Positions 15,973-24,093 of a stretch of DNA of 54,427 bases are shown in pieces (position 1 is the first letter of the stretch; every line of letters begins with the position of its first letter). Under the pieces are notes generated by a model. It worked only from the letters and a program-made list of their open reading frames with translations. It made no database searches and was not told the origin of the DNA. The position numbers and the translations under genes are program-made. This stretch comes from an uncultured bacterium (GTDB lineage: Bacteria; Bacteroidota; Bacteroidia; Bacteroidales; Bacteroidaceae), in the NCBI GenBank assembly GCA_905216025.1, contig CAJMSE010000022.1, forward strand, positions 1-54,427, in the 5' to 3' direction.

Positions 15973-17835
15973 TCAGGCTTTTCCCGCTTCTCCCAACAGA
16001 GCTGCGAAATGAGAGGTAAGCTCGCTCACCACGAACGGCTGTCCCTTCACCTCATTATACTGCACGGGCACGAAGCCGTCGACCTTGGCGCGCAGCCATG
16101 CGGCCAGCTGGCCGAGGTTCTGCTCGGCGACGACGACCTTCGGGTATGCGAGGAGCACCTCGGCGGTGTTGGCGGGCAGCGGGTTGATGTATCTGAACTG
16201 TGCCAGCGCCACCTTGTGGCCCCGTGCGCGCAGCTCGTCCATGGCCGAGTAGAGATGTCCGTAGGTGCTGCCGAAGCCCACGATGAGCAGTTCGGCGTCG
16301 TCCTTGTCGCCGTCGACCTCGAGGTCGGGCACGGGGATGCGCGCCACTTTCTCCGCCCTCAGGCGGCACATCGTGTCGTGGTTCTCGGGTTCGGTGCTGA
16401 TGGCGCCAGTGCGGCCGTCCTTCTCCAGTCCGCCGAGTATGTGGGTGTAGCCCTCCTGTCCGGGCACCGCCCAGTAGCGTGCCATCGTCTCCGGGTCGCG
16501 CTCGTAGGGCGTGTAGTGCCCTTTCTGCTCCGGCTTCACGCGGTGCGGGGTTATCGCGGGCAGCGTCTCCATCGTTGGCAGCTTCCATGCCGCCGAGCCG
16601 TTGGCTATGAAAGCGTCGGTGAGCAGCATCACGGGGGTGAGGTGCTCGAGCGCTATCTTGGCTGCGGCGTATGCCGCGTCGAAGCAGTCGGTGGGGCTTG
16701 TGGCGGCTATCACGGGCATGGGGCTCTCGCCGTTGCGGCCGTAGAGGGCCTGCAGCAGGTCGGTCTGCTCGCTCTTTGTGGGCAGGCCCGTCGACGGACC
16801 GCCGCGCTGCACGTCTATGATCACGAGCGGAAGCTCGTCTATCACGGCCAGGTTGATGGCCTCAGACTTCAGGCAGATGCCGGGGCCGGATGTCGACGTG
16901 GCGGCGAGTGCTCCGGCGAAGGCGGCGCCGATGGCGCTGGCGCAGCCCGATATCTCGTCTTCACACTGCACCGTGGTCACTCCGCACGACTTGTGCTTGG
17001 CCAGCTCGTGCAGTATGTCCGTGGCCGGGGTGATGGGGTATGAGCCGAGAAAGAGCTTCAGTCCGGCCTTCTCGGCGGCGGCGATGAGGCCGTAGGCCGT
17101 GGCCTTGTTGCCTGTGATGTCCATGTAGCGGCCGGCCACCTTCTCCTTCGACTCGATGCGGTAGGTCGCCGGCACGCCTGCGTGCACGTTGTGGCCGTAG
17201 TCGTATCCGGCCTGCACCACCTTTATGTTGTTCTCCGCTATCTGCGGCTTCTTGGCAAACTTGTCGCGCAGGAAGCCGGCCACGAGGTTCAGGTCGCGGT
17301 TGAAGAGCCAGCAGACGAGGCCGAGGGCGAACATGTTGCGGCATTTCAGAATGCTCTTGTTGTCCATGCCGCTGCCTTCGAGGCAGTCTTTCACCATCGT
17401 CGTGATGGGGCAAGCCACCACGCGGTCGGGGTCGATGCCCATCTCGCCGAGATAGTCTTCGCCGGCAAACTGTGCCTTCTCGAGGTCTTTCGGTCCGAAG
17501 CTGTCCGTGTCGATGATTACCGTCGCCTGCGGCTTGGTGAACTTATACTGCGTCTTGAGGGCGGCGGCGTTCATCGCCACGAGCACGTCGCACTTGTCGC
17601 CCGGCGTGTATACGCGGCCGGCGCCGATGTGCACCTGGAATCCCGAGACGCCCGTGAGCGACCCTTGCGGGGCGCGTATGTCTGCCGGATAGTCCGGGAA
17701 GGTGGATATGCCGTTGCCGACCGTTGCCGACACCGTGGAGAAGATGTTGCCTGCGAGCTGCATTCCGTCGCCGGAATCGCCCGAGAAGCGGACCACGACG
17801 TGGTCGAGCTCCTTCACTTCCAATTTTTCTGCCAT
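15973..17835 (-). CDS. korA: 2-oxoacid:ferredoxin oxidoreductase gamma-alpha
   Basis: A fused gamma-alpha subunit of the KorAB enzyme, 620 residues. The N-terminal gamma domain carries VVRFSGDSGDGMQLAGN (about 14-30) and DYPADIRAPQGSLTGVSGFQ. The alpha part follows from about residue 200, with GNKATAYGLIAAAEKAGLKL, SYPITPATDILHEL, the TPP-site QCEDEISGCASAIGAAFAGA and DVQRGGPSTGLPTKSEQTDL. The C-terminal transketolase-like domain closes with FRYINPLPANTAEVL. Anaerobic Bacteroidales use it in the reductive or branched TCA segment. A strong -7 box lies upstream. Its 3' end is followed by the RAYT element that separates it from korB. Confidence 0.95.
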   Translation of the reverse strand: MAEKLEVKELDHVVVRFSGDSGDGMQLAGNIFSTVSATVGNGISTFPDYPADIRAPQGSLTGVSGFQVHIGAGRVYTPGDKCDVLVAMNAAALKTQYKFTKPQATVIIDTDSFGPKDLEKAQFAGEDYLGEMGIDPDRVVACPITTMVKDCLEGSGMDNKSILKCRNMFALGLVCWLFNRDLNLVAGFLRDKFAKKPQIAENNIKVVQAGYDYGHNVHAGVPATYRIESKEKVAGRYMDITGNKATAYGLIAAAEKAGLKLFLGSYPITPATDILHELAKHKSCGVTTVQCEDEISGCASAIGAAFAGALAATSTSGPGICLKSEAINLAVIDELPLVIIDVQRGGPSTGLPTKSEQTDLLQALYGRNGESPMPVIAATSPTDCFDAAYAAAKIALEHLTPVMLLTDAFIANGSAAWKLPTMETLPAITPHRVKPEQKGHYTPYERDPETMARYWAVPGQEGYTHILGGLEKDGRTGAISTEPENHDTMCRLRAEKVARIPVPDLEVDGDKDDAELLIVGFGSTYGHLYSAMDELRARGHKVALAQFRYINPLPANTAEVLLAYPKVVVAEQNLGQLAAWLRAKVDGFVPVQYNEVKGQPFVVSELTSHFAALLGEAGKA

Positions 17836-17923
17836 ATAGTATACTTGTCTTTGAATGATTATTCAGCGGATATGCAAAATCGGCCGCAGCGGGCTTGCGC
17901 CGCCACGGCAGATGTATCGTCTG

Positions 17924-17931
17924 CAAAATTA
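17924..17931 (-). promoter_or_regulatory. Predicted -7 box for korA
   Basis: TAATTTTG on the minus strand matches TAnnTTTG, 89 nt upstream of the korA ATG. A weaker CTTGCC lies about 20 bp further upstream. Confidence 0.55.
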
Positions 17932-18072
17932 GTAAAGTTTATCGATATGGCAAGGTCTTTTCATGCTTTTCTTACATATTAAAAGGAAAATTGCCGATAT
18001 CTTGCCATATTGTAGCGGCGGGGCTGCGAGAAGGGGATTGTGGATAGTGGGGAGCCCTCGGAGATATCCGAC

Positions 18073-18248
18073 AGCTCTCAAAAGCTCTTGGCTCAGCTCT
18101 CAAAAACACTTTTGACAGCTCTCAAAAACGCGTTTGACAGCGGGCAGGAAGCAACAGCGGGTTGCCGGTCGCACCGTCGCGGGTGCTCCGCGGCACCGTC
18201 AGAACGGCCTCGTTGCATCATCACGAGGCCATCGCTGCCTGCCGGGCG
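18073..18248. repeat. Array D1: eight 22-bp units
   Basis: Units start every 22 bp at 18073, 18095, 18117, 18139, 18161, 18183, 18205 and 18227. Each contains a degenerate dyad, for example TCAAAAACACTTTTGA, GGTGCTCCGCGGCACC and GGCCTCGTTGCATCATCACGA. Unit by unit it aligns with array D2 at 54022. It runs to within 1 bp of the radC stop codon. Confidence 0.85.
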
Positions 18249-18950
18249 CTACAGCCTTCCGTCTTCGAGATAGCTGTAATAGCGGCCGTCGGTGATGATG
18301 AGATGGTCTGCCAGGTGTATGCGCATCAGGTCGCAAGCCTTCTTGAGGCTTTGGGTGATGGTGTCGTCATGCCGGCTCGGGGTGGCGTTGTTGCTCGGAT
18401 GGTTGTGGCAGAGCGCCACGGCGGTGGCTCCGCAGAGCAGCGCCTCCTTGATGATGATGCGCACGTCGACTGACGTGTCGGTCAGTCCGCCCTGGCTGAT
18501 GCGTATCTTCCGCATCAGGCGGAAGCTGCTGTTCATCAGCAGTATCCACGCCTCCTCGGTGTGCAGGTCCTGCATCAGCGGGTGCATGTGGTTGTAGATG
18601 GCCGTTGCCGAGCGCAGGTCGGGCAGTTCCTCTGCCTTCTCGAGCTGTCGGCGCTTGCCCAGTTCGCAGGCTGCGAGTATGGTGACAGCCTTGGCTGTGC
18701 CGATGCCGTTGTAGGCCGTCAGGCTGTCCACGGTCATCTTTCCGAGCGCGTTCAGGTTGTTGCCGCAGTCGCCGAGCACCCGCTTCATCAGTTCCACGGC
18801 GCTCTCGCGGGCCGAGCCGGAACCGATGAGGATGGCCAGCAGCTCCGCACTCGAGAGAGCCTGCGGCCCGAGGCGCTCGAGCTTCTCGCGCGGCCGGTCG
18901 TCCTCGGCCCACTGGCAGATGCTCAGTTTCCTGGTGATGTCTGTGCTCAT
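18249..18950 (-). CDS. radC: RadC-family JAB-domain protein
   Basis: A 233-residue protein. The N-terminal UPF0758 helical part has GPQALSSAELLAILIGSGS and a helix-hairpin-helix-like NGIGTAKAVTILAACELG. The C-terminal JAB/MPN domain carries the metalloprotease motif HNHPSN (182-187) followed by SRHD, giving HxHx7SxxD with all ligands present. The biochemical role of RadC is unsettled; a direct repair role has been questioned. The stop codon touches array D1. The glycosyltransferase gene lies 12 nt downstream of this gene's start on the same strand order, so both may be in one transcript. Confidence 0.93.
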   Translation of the reverse strand: MSTDITRKLSICQWAEDDRPREKLERLGPQALSSAELLAILIGSGSARESAVELMKRVLGDCGNNLNALGKMTVDSLTAYNGIGTAKAVTILAACELGKRRQLEKAEELPDLRSATAIYNHMHPLMQDLHTEEAWILLMNSSFRLMRKIRISQGGLTDTSVDVRIIIKEALLCGATAVALCHNHPSNNATPSRHDDTITQSLKKACDLMRIHLADHLIITDGRYYSYLEDGRL

Positions 18951-18962
18951 GGTATGATGTGG

Positions 18963-20000
18963 TCAGCTGTAGAAGTTCTTTTCAAATGCCTGAAACTCGT
19001 CCTTGCCCCTCACGCAGCGCTTCCACCACGCCTCGATGAAGCCGAATCCGTAGCCCATGAGCTGGGTGAAGGCCGCGCCGACGGAGAGCAGTCCTATCTT
19101 CAGGCTGCGGTTCTGCACGGCCGAGTCGGCGGCGATGATGAGGCAGTAGGCTATTATCGGCAGCCACGGCAGTGCGCAGAGCGCGTACCAGCGGTGGATG
19201 TCGTCGAACTCCATGAGCACGCGTCCCACGGCCGACGTCAGCACGAGCCCTATCACCCCGACGGTGAACACCGTGGGAAGCAGGTGCACGGCCTTGAGCG
19301 ACTCGGGGTATTTCCTGTACAGGTTGATGCGGGCGATGCCGCTGTTGTATACCTGCCTGAAGAACTTGCGCATGTCCGTGCGGCGCTTGTGCCACACCCA
19401 CGCCTCCGGGAAGAGGCGGCAGCGGCAGCCGGCCTTGAATATCCGGATGCTGAAGTCGATGTCTTCGCCGAACCGCATGCGTGAGAATCCGCCGAGACGC
19501 ATGTATACGTCGCGCCTGATGCCCATGTTGAACGAGCGCGGGTAGAATTTGTCGAGCTTCTTCTTGCCGCCGCGTATGCCGCCGGTGGTGAAGAAGCTGG
19601 TCATTGAGTAGGAGATGGCCTTCTGCGTGTCGGTGAACGAGGGGTGGGCGCAGTCGGGCCCGCCGAAGGCGTCTGCCGGCTCGCGGAGCAGCTCGTCGTC
19701 GACGGCCTGCATGTATCCCGGGGGCAGCACGACGTCGGAGTCGAGCACGATGAGATACTCGCCCGAGGCCCGTTCGGCTCCGTAGTTGCGGCTCTGGCCG
19801 GGGCCGGAGTTCGGCTTCATGTAGTATTTCACGTCCAGTGCGGCCTTGTATCTGTCGGTGACGGCGCGGCAGTCGCGCTCCGAGCCGTCTTCGACGATTA
19901 TCACCTCAAAGTCTTTCAGCGTCTGGCCGGTGAGGCTCTGCAGCAGTTCGTCCACCTCGTCGGGGCGGTTGAACACGGGAACGATAACGGAATACTTCAT
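18963..20000 (-). CDS. Family 2 glycosyltransferase, membrane-anchored
   Basis: A 345-residue GT2 enzyme that transfers a sugar from a nucleotide donor. The fold starts at once with YSVIVPVFNRPDEVDELLQS; the donor/metal motif is LDSDV at about 86-90; and the acceptor-side motif GFSRMRFGEDIDFSIRI is present. Three hydrophobic segments in the C-terminal third (about 245-263, 275-295 and 303-322) suggest inner-membrane anchoring. It lacks an adjacent polysaccharide cluster, and donor and acceptor are unknown. It is followed after 12 nt by radC on the same strand. A strong inverted repeat (20043-20116) precedes it. Confidence 0.9.
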   Translation of the reverse strand: MKYSVIVPVFNRPDEVDELLQSLTGQTLKDFEVIIVEDGSERDCRAVTDRYKAALDVKYYMKPNSGPGQSRNYGAERASGEYLIVLDSDVVLPPGYMQAVDDELLREPADAFGGPDCAHPSFTDTQKAISYSMTSFFTTGGIRGGKKKLDKFYPRSFNMGIRRDVYMRLGGFSRMRFGEDIDFSIRIFKAGCRCRLFPEAWVWHKRRTDMRKFFRQVYNSGIARINLYRKYPESLKAVHLLPTVFTVGVIGLVLTSAVGRVLMEFDDIHRWYALCALPWLPIIAYCLIIAADSAVQNRSLKIGLLSVGAAFTQLMGYGFGFIEAWWKRCVRGKDEFQAFEKNFYS

Positions 20001-20042
20001 TTTGTGGCGTAATTGATTTACGGGTTAAACGGTGAAAAACAA

Positions 20043-20116
20043 ATTGTCGGACAGTGAACGGTTCCGGGCGGCCTTTCAGGCACGCAGTGACCAGGCATCG
20101 TTCACAGTCCGACAAC
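20043..20116. repeat. 17-bp inverted repeat
   Basis: TTGTCGGACAGTGAACG at 20043-20059 pairs with CGTTCACAGTCCGACAA at 20100-20116 (16 of 17 complementary), enclosing about 40 bp of GC-rich sequence. It lies upstream of the glycosyltransferase gene. The same TGTCGGAC core appears in the hairpin at 40133. Confidence 0.8.
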
Positions 20117-20122
20117 TCTCAT

Positions 20123-20222
20123 GAGGCCCCTCCCGACCTCCCCAAAGGGGAGGAGAAGTGAAGATTGAAGAGTGGATGAGGGGCTTCCCCTCCCCTTTGG
20201 GGAGGTCGGGAGGGGCTTCCCT
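20123..20222. repeat. Family B inverted pair B4/B5
   Basis: GCCCCTCCCGACCTCCCC at 20126 and the inverse CTCCCCTTTGGGGAGG at 20190 face each other across about 30 bp. The right copy ends next to the efp stop codon (20224), so the large hairpin may terminate efp transcription. Confidence 0.85.
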
Positions 20223-20223
20223 C

Positions 20224-20790
20224 TTATTCCTTCACGCGCTGCAGGTAGCTGCCGTCGCGTGTGTCTACCTGTATGAGGTCGCCCTCGTTGATGAACAGGG
20301 GCACGCGTACCTCCACGCCGGTCTCAAGCGTTGCGGGCTTCGTGGCGTTCGTGGCGGTGTCTCCCTTGATGCCGGGCTCGCTGTGCGTGATGCGCAGGTT
20401 GGTCTTCACGGGCATCTCGGCGTAGAGGATGGTCTCGGTGTCGGCATCGCTCACCACCTCCACGACGTCGCTCTCCTTCATGAAGTCGACGCCTGTGATG
20501 AGGTCCTTGGCGATAGGCACCTGGTCGTATGTCTCTTGGTTCATGAATATGTAGTCGGCGCCCTCCATGTAGAGATACTGATACGGGCGGCGCTCAACGC
20601 GCACGTCCTCGAGAGCCTCGCCGATGTTGAAGCGCTTTTCCAGCACGCGGCCGCTTACGACGTCCTTCAGTGTGGTGCGCATGATGGTGTTACCCTTGCC
20701 CGGCTTCACGTGCAGGAAGTCGATGCAGAAATACAGCTTGCCGTCCATGCGGATGCAAGTACCTTTCTTGATGTCTTGTGACTTGATCAT
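20224..20790 (-). CDS. efp: Translation elongation factor P
   Basis: Relieves ribosome stalling at polyproline stretches. The 188-residue length is standard. Three OB/KOW domains are recognisable: the N-terminal loop VKPGKGNTI, with Lys32 at the tip where EF-P is modified in many bacteria; the middle domain LEKRFNIGEALEDV; and the C-terminal domain GVEVRVPLFINEGDLIQVDT, ending SYLQRVKE. No EF-P modification gene is nearby. It is divergent from rpmH, a typical Bacteroidetes arrangement. Confidence 0.96.
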   Translation of the reverse strand: MIKSQDIKKGTCIRMDGKLYFCIDFLHVKPGKGNTIMRTTLKDVVSGRVLEKRFNIGEALEDVRVERRPYQYLYMEGADYIFMNQETYDQVPIAKDLITGVDFMKESDVVEVVSDADTETILYAEMPVKTNLRITHSEPGIKGDTATNATKPATLETGVEVRVPLFINEGDLIQVDTRDGSYLQRVKE

Positions 20791-20836
20791 GATCTGTAAC
20801 TTATAATTTGTTAACTATTAATCGCTTTTACGGCTG

Positions 20837-20844
20837 CAAAGGTA
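20837..20844 (-). promoter_or_regulatory. Predicted -7 box for efp
   Basis: TACCTTTG on the minus strand matches TAnnTTTG, 46 nt upstream of the efp start. Confidence 0.6.
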
Positions 20845-20894
20845 AGGAAAAAATGGAAAAAACGTAAAACAACGCGCTAAAAATCACATATTTC

Positions 20895-20925
20895 TTGGTT
20901 ATTTCGAAATTAATAAGTAATTTTG
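20895..20925 (+). promoter_or_regulatory. Promoter of rpmH
   Basis: TTGG at 20895-20898 (near -33 TTTG), a 19-bp spacer, then the -7 box TAATTTTG at 20918-20925, 43 nt upstream of rpmH. Confidence 0.65.
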
Positions 20926-20968
20926 CAGCCCAAAAGCGTAAGAATAATAACATAAAAATATAAAACAA

Positions 20969-21124
20969 ATGAAAAGAACATTCCAGCCGCACAACAGGAG
21001 AAGAGTGAACAAGCACGGCTTCCGTGAGAGAATGGCAACAAAGGACGGCCGCCGCGTACTGGCAGCCCGCCGCGCCAAGGGCCGTAAGAAGCTTACCGTT
21101 TCAGACGAGCACCACGGAAAGTAA
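20969..21124 (+). CDS. rpmH: Ribosomal protein bL34
   Basis: A 51-residue, highly basic large-subunit protein. The translation starts MKRTFQPHNRRRVNKHGFRE and continues RMATKDGRRVLAARRAKGRK, which is diagnostic for L34. The C-terminal extension after KLTVS (DEHHGK) is a few residues longer than the 44-46 of many bacteria, as seen in other Bacteroidales. It has its own promoter and a perfect intrinsic terminator. It is not beside dnaA or rnpA here, unlike in many other phyla. Confidence 0.97.
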   Translation: MKRTFQPHNRRRVNKHGFRERMATKDGRRVLAARRAKGRKKLTVSDEHHGK

Positions 21125-21154
21125 TCCGGCAGTCACCGACTGAAAACAAGTTGG

Positions 21155-21200
21155 CAGCACGGGGCAGAAACGCATGTTTCTGCCCCGTGCTGTTCTTTTT
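21155..21200 (+). terminator. Intrinsic terminator of rpmH
   Basis: A perfect 17-bp stem (CAGCACGGGGCAGAAAC and its complement) with loop GCAT at 21155-21192, followed by TTCTTTTT. Confidence 0.95.
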
Positions 21201-21237
21201 ATCCCCCTTTATGCATCTCCTATTGGAGATTATTTTG

Positions 21238-21245
21238 TATCTTTG
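21238..21245 (+). promoter_or_regulatory. Predicted -7 box of the PASTA-rluD-ddl unit
   Basis: TATCTTTG, a full match to TAnnTTTG, 19 nt before the ATG of the PASTA gene. Confidence 0.6.
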
Positions 21246-21263
21246 CCGTATTAAAGGCATATT

Positions 21264-21953
21264 ATGAAGTCAAGAGTATTTTTCGGCAAGTTCGTCAGTG
21301 CCTATCTGCTGGGCCACCTCGCAGCCATGGCGGCGGTGTTGGCGCTGCTCTGCTTCGGCGTGAAGTACGGGCTCGAGGTATACACCCACCATGGCGAGAG
21401 CATCCCCGTGCCCGACCTTAACGGCATGGACTACGAAAAGGCATACAGCCTGCTCGGGCGCAACGGTCTGCGGGTGGTGGTCAGCGACTCGGGATATAAC
21501 AAGCGCCTGCCGGCAAACTGCGTGCTGGCGCAGAACCCGGTGGCCGGCCTGAAGGTGAAGACCGGCCACGTGATATACGTCACGGTGAACTCGTCGTCGT
21601 CGCCCACGCTCGTCATCCCCGACCTTATAGACAACAGCAGCGCCCGCGAGGCCAAGGCCAAGCTCACGGCCATGGGCTTCAGACTGCTCGAACCGCAGTA
21701 TGTCACGGGAGAGAAAGACTGGGTGTACGGCATCATCTGCCGCGGGCACAGGGTGGCATCGGGTGATGTGGTGTCGATAGAGACGCCGCTGACGCTCGTC
21801 ATCGGCAGCGGCACATACGACGACAGCGAGACCGACATGGACTTCGACGCCGCTGGATATGAGGACGTGCATGCCGATGCAGACGAGTTTGAGGAGGTGG
21901 AGGCACCGCCTGCCGCCGGCGAGACGGAGACGCCGGACGCCTCACATATTTAA
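21264..21953 (+). CDS. Membrane-anchored PASTA-domain protein
   Basis: A 229-residue protein with an N-terminal membrane helix (HLAAMAAVLALLCFGVKYGL, about 18-37) and two or three PASTA domains. The first runs IPVPDLNGMDYEKAYSLLGR... with AQNPVAGLKVKTGHVIYVTV, and the second begins LVIPDLIDNSSAREAKAKL. The last ~45 residues are very acidic and low complexity (ETDMDFDAAGYEDVHADADE). PASTA domains bind peptidoglycan or muropeptides, so a cell-wall-linked role is likely, but no kinase domain is attached. The 9-nt spacing to rluD and the nearness of ddl suggest co-transcription. Confidence 0.88.
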   Translation: MKSRVFFGKFVSAYLLGHLAAMAAVLALLCFGVKYGLEVYTHHGESIPVPDLNGMDYEKAYSLLGRNGLRVVVSDSGYNKRLPANCVLAQNPVAGLKVKTGHVIYVTVNSSSSPTLVIPDLIDNSSAREAKAKLTAMGFRLLEPQYVTGEKDWVYGIICRGHRVASGDVVSIETPLTLVIGSGTYDDSETDMDFDAAGYEDVHADADEFEEVEAPPAAGETETPDASHI

Positions 21954-21962
21954 TAAGGACAC

Positions 21963-23033
21963 TTGATGACAGAGGATATAGAAGATATAGAGCTGGCCGA
22001 CGACGAGGGACAGCAGATGCTCTACGAGCACTACAGGTTCACCGCAGACCGCGGGCAGGTGCCGGTGAGGATAGACAAGTTCATGTGCGAGAAGCTGCAG
22101 CACTCCAGCCGCAACCGCATACAGAAGGCGGCGGAGGCCGGATTCGTGCACGTCAACGACCGCCCGGTGAAGAGCAACTACAAGGTGAGGCCGGGAGACG
22201 TGGTCACCCTGATGCTCGACCGGCCGCACTACGACACCTCTATAGAGCCAGAGGACATACCGCTCGACATCGTATATGAAGATGATGAGCTGATGGTGAT
22301 AAACAAGCCGGCGGGCCTCGTGGTGCATCCTGGATGCGGAAACTTCACCGGCACGCTGGTCAACGCCGTGGCGTGGCATCTGCGCGGACTGAGCACCTAC
22401 GACCCGAACGACCCGCAGGTGGGCCTCGTGCACCGCATCGACAAGGATACGAGCGGACTGCTCGTCGTCGCCAAGACGCCGGAGGCCAAGACGGAGCTCG
22501 GCGCGCAGTTCTTCAACAAGACGACGCACCGCAGCTACAACGCCCTCGTGTGGGGCAACTTCTCTGAAGACGGCGGCCGCATAGAGGGCAACATCGGGCG
22601 CGACCCGAAGGACAGGCTGCGCATGGCGGTGTTCCCGCCGGGCTCGGAGACTGGCAAGCACGCCGTCACCCACTACCGCGTGATGGAGCGCTTCGGCTAT
22701 GTCACGCTCGTGGAGTGCATCCTCGAGACGGGCCGCACCCACCAGATACGCGCCCACATGAAGCACATCGGCCACCCCCTGTTCGGCGACGAGCGCTACG
22801 GAGGCACGGAGATACTGCGCGGCGAGCGCACCGGCAGCTACCGGCAGTTCGTCATGAACGCCTTTAAACTCTGCCCGCGCCAGGCCCTGCACGCCCGCAC
22901 GCTCGGTTTCGTGCATCCCGCGACCGGGGAGCAGATGGACTTCACGTCGGCCCTGCCCGCCGACATGGAAGCCCTCATAGACAAGTGGAGGCGCTATTTC
23001 GGCAGCGCGCTCACGCCGCCGGCATCCGAATGA
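21963..23033 (+). CDS. rluD: 23S rRNA pseudouridine synthase
   Basis: An RluA/RluD-family enzyme that isomerises uridines in helix 69 of 23S rRNA (positions 1911/1915/1917 for RluD). The 356-residue product has an N-terminal S4 RNA-binding domain (about 33-90: VRIDKFMCEKLQHSSRNRIQ) and a catalytic domain with HRIDKDTSG at 157-165, including the nucleophile Asp160. The GRTHQIRAHMKHIGHPLFGD signature is intact. The start could be either of two adjacent ATGs (21963 or 21966). It sits between the PASTA gene (9 nt) and ddl (40 nt). Confidence 0.94.
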   Translation: MMTEDIEDIELADDEGQQMLYEHYRFTADRGQVPVRIDKFMCEKLQHSSRNRIQKAAEAGFVHVNDRPVKSNYKVRPGDVVTLMLDRPHYDTSIEPEDIPLDIVYEDDELMVINKPAGLVVHPGCGNFTGTLVNAVAWHLRGLSTYDPNDPQVGLVHRIDKDTSGLLVVAKTPEAKTELGAQFFNKTTHRSYNALVWGNFSEDGGRIEGNIGRDPKDRLRMAVFPPGSETGKHAVTHYRVMERFGYVTLVECILETGRTHQIRAHMKHIGHPLFGDERYGGTEILRGERTGSYRQFVMNAFKLCPRQALHARTLGFVHPATGEQMDFTSALPADMEALIDKWRRYFGSALTPPASE

Positions 23034-23073
23034 CAGATTACAGATAAAGCAACAGCTAAATAAACAAGATACA

Positions 23074-24087
23074 ATGAAACACCTAAAGAAAAATGTGGCC
23101 ATCGTGTGTGGCGGAGATTCATCAGAGCACGGCGTGTCTTTGCGTTCTGCCCGTGCGCTGTATTCATTCTTTGACAAAGAGCGTTACAATATATATATAG
23201 TGGAGATAAAGGGCCAGGACTGGCACGTGGAGCTGCCCGGCGGCATCACCGCACGCATCGACCGCAACGACTTCTCGTTCGTCGAGGACGGCCATGCGGT
23301 GCAGTTCGACTATGCCTACATCACCATCCACGGCACTCCGGGCGAGAACGGACTGCTCCAGGGCTACTTCGACCTTATCGGTCTGCCGTACTCCACGAGC
23401 GGGGTGCTCGTCGAGGCCATGACGTTCGACAAGTTCGTGTTCAACCAGTACATGCGAGGCTACGGCGTGCTCGTGGCCGACAGCCTGCTCATCCGCAAGG
23501 GATATGAGGAGATTGTCAGCGACGACGAGGTGGAGCGGCGCATCGGAATGCCCTGTTTCGTGAAGCCCGCGGCCGACGGCAGCAGCTTCGGCGTGTCGAA
23601 GGTGAACGACAAGGACCAGCTCGCACCCGCCATAAGGAAGGCCATGATGGAGAGCCCGGAGGTGATGGTGGAGTCGTATATCAAGGGAACGGAGATATCG
23701 GTGGGATGCTACAAGACGAAGGACAAGGCCGTGGTGCTGCCCGCCACGGAGGTCGTGCCCGCCACGGAGTTCTTCGACTACGACGCCAAGTACAACGGAA
23801 AGGTGCAGGAGATAACGCCGGCGCGCCTCTCGGAAGACACCACGCGACGCGTGCGTGAGATCACGAGCCATATCTACGACATACTCCACTGCAACGGAAT
23901 AATACGCATCGACTACATCATTGCCCGCGGAAAGGGCAGCGACGGCAGCGAGGTGGACAAGATATACATGCTCGAGGTGAACACCACGCCGGGCATGACG
24001 GCCACGAGCTTCATCCCCCAGCAGGTCAAGGCGGCCGGAATGGAGATGCGCGACGTGCTCACGGACATTGTGGAGAACCAGATATAA
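23074..24087 (+). CDS. ddl: D-alanine--D-alanine ligase
   Basis: Makes the D-Ala-D-Ala dipeptide that MurF attaches to the peptidoglycan precursor. The 337 residues carry the N-terminal VAIVCGGDSSEHGVSLRSA, the central HGTPGENGLLQGYFDLIGLP, and ATP-grasp motifs including FVKPAADGSSFGVSKV and LEVNTTPGMTATSFIP, which holds the metal ligands. The rluD-ddl-acyltransferase order is common in Bacteroidales, with short gaps (40 and 6 nt). Confidence 0.97.
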   Translation: MKHLKKNVAIVCGGDSSEHGVSLRSARALYSFFDKERYNIYIVEIKGQDWHVELPGGITARIDRNDFSFVEDGHAVQFDYAYITIHGTPGENGLLQGYFDLIGLPYSTSGVLVEAMTFDKFVFNQYMRGYGVLVADSLLIRKGYEEIVSDDEVERRIGMPCFVKPAADGSSFGVSKVNDKDQLAPAIRKAMMESPEVMVESYIKGTEISVGCYKTKDKAVVLPATEVVPATEFFDYDAKYNGKVQEITPARLSEDTTRRVREITSHIYDILHCNGIIRIDYIIARGKGSDGSEVDKIYMLEVNTTPGMTATSFIPQQVKAAGMEMRDVLTDIVENQI

Positions 24088-24093
24088 GAGCCT

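Noticed and set aside
18073..18248. Array D1 as CRISPR or tRNA-like cluster
   Set aside because: Contiguous 22-bp units with no unique spacers and no cloverleaf or CCA features.
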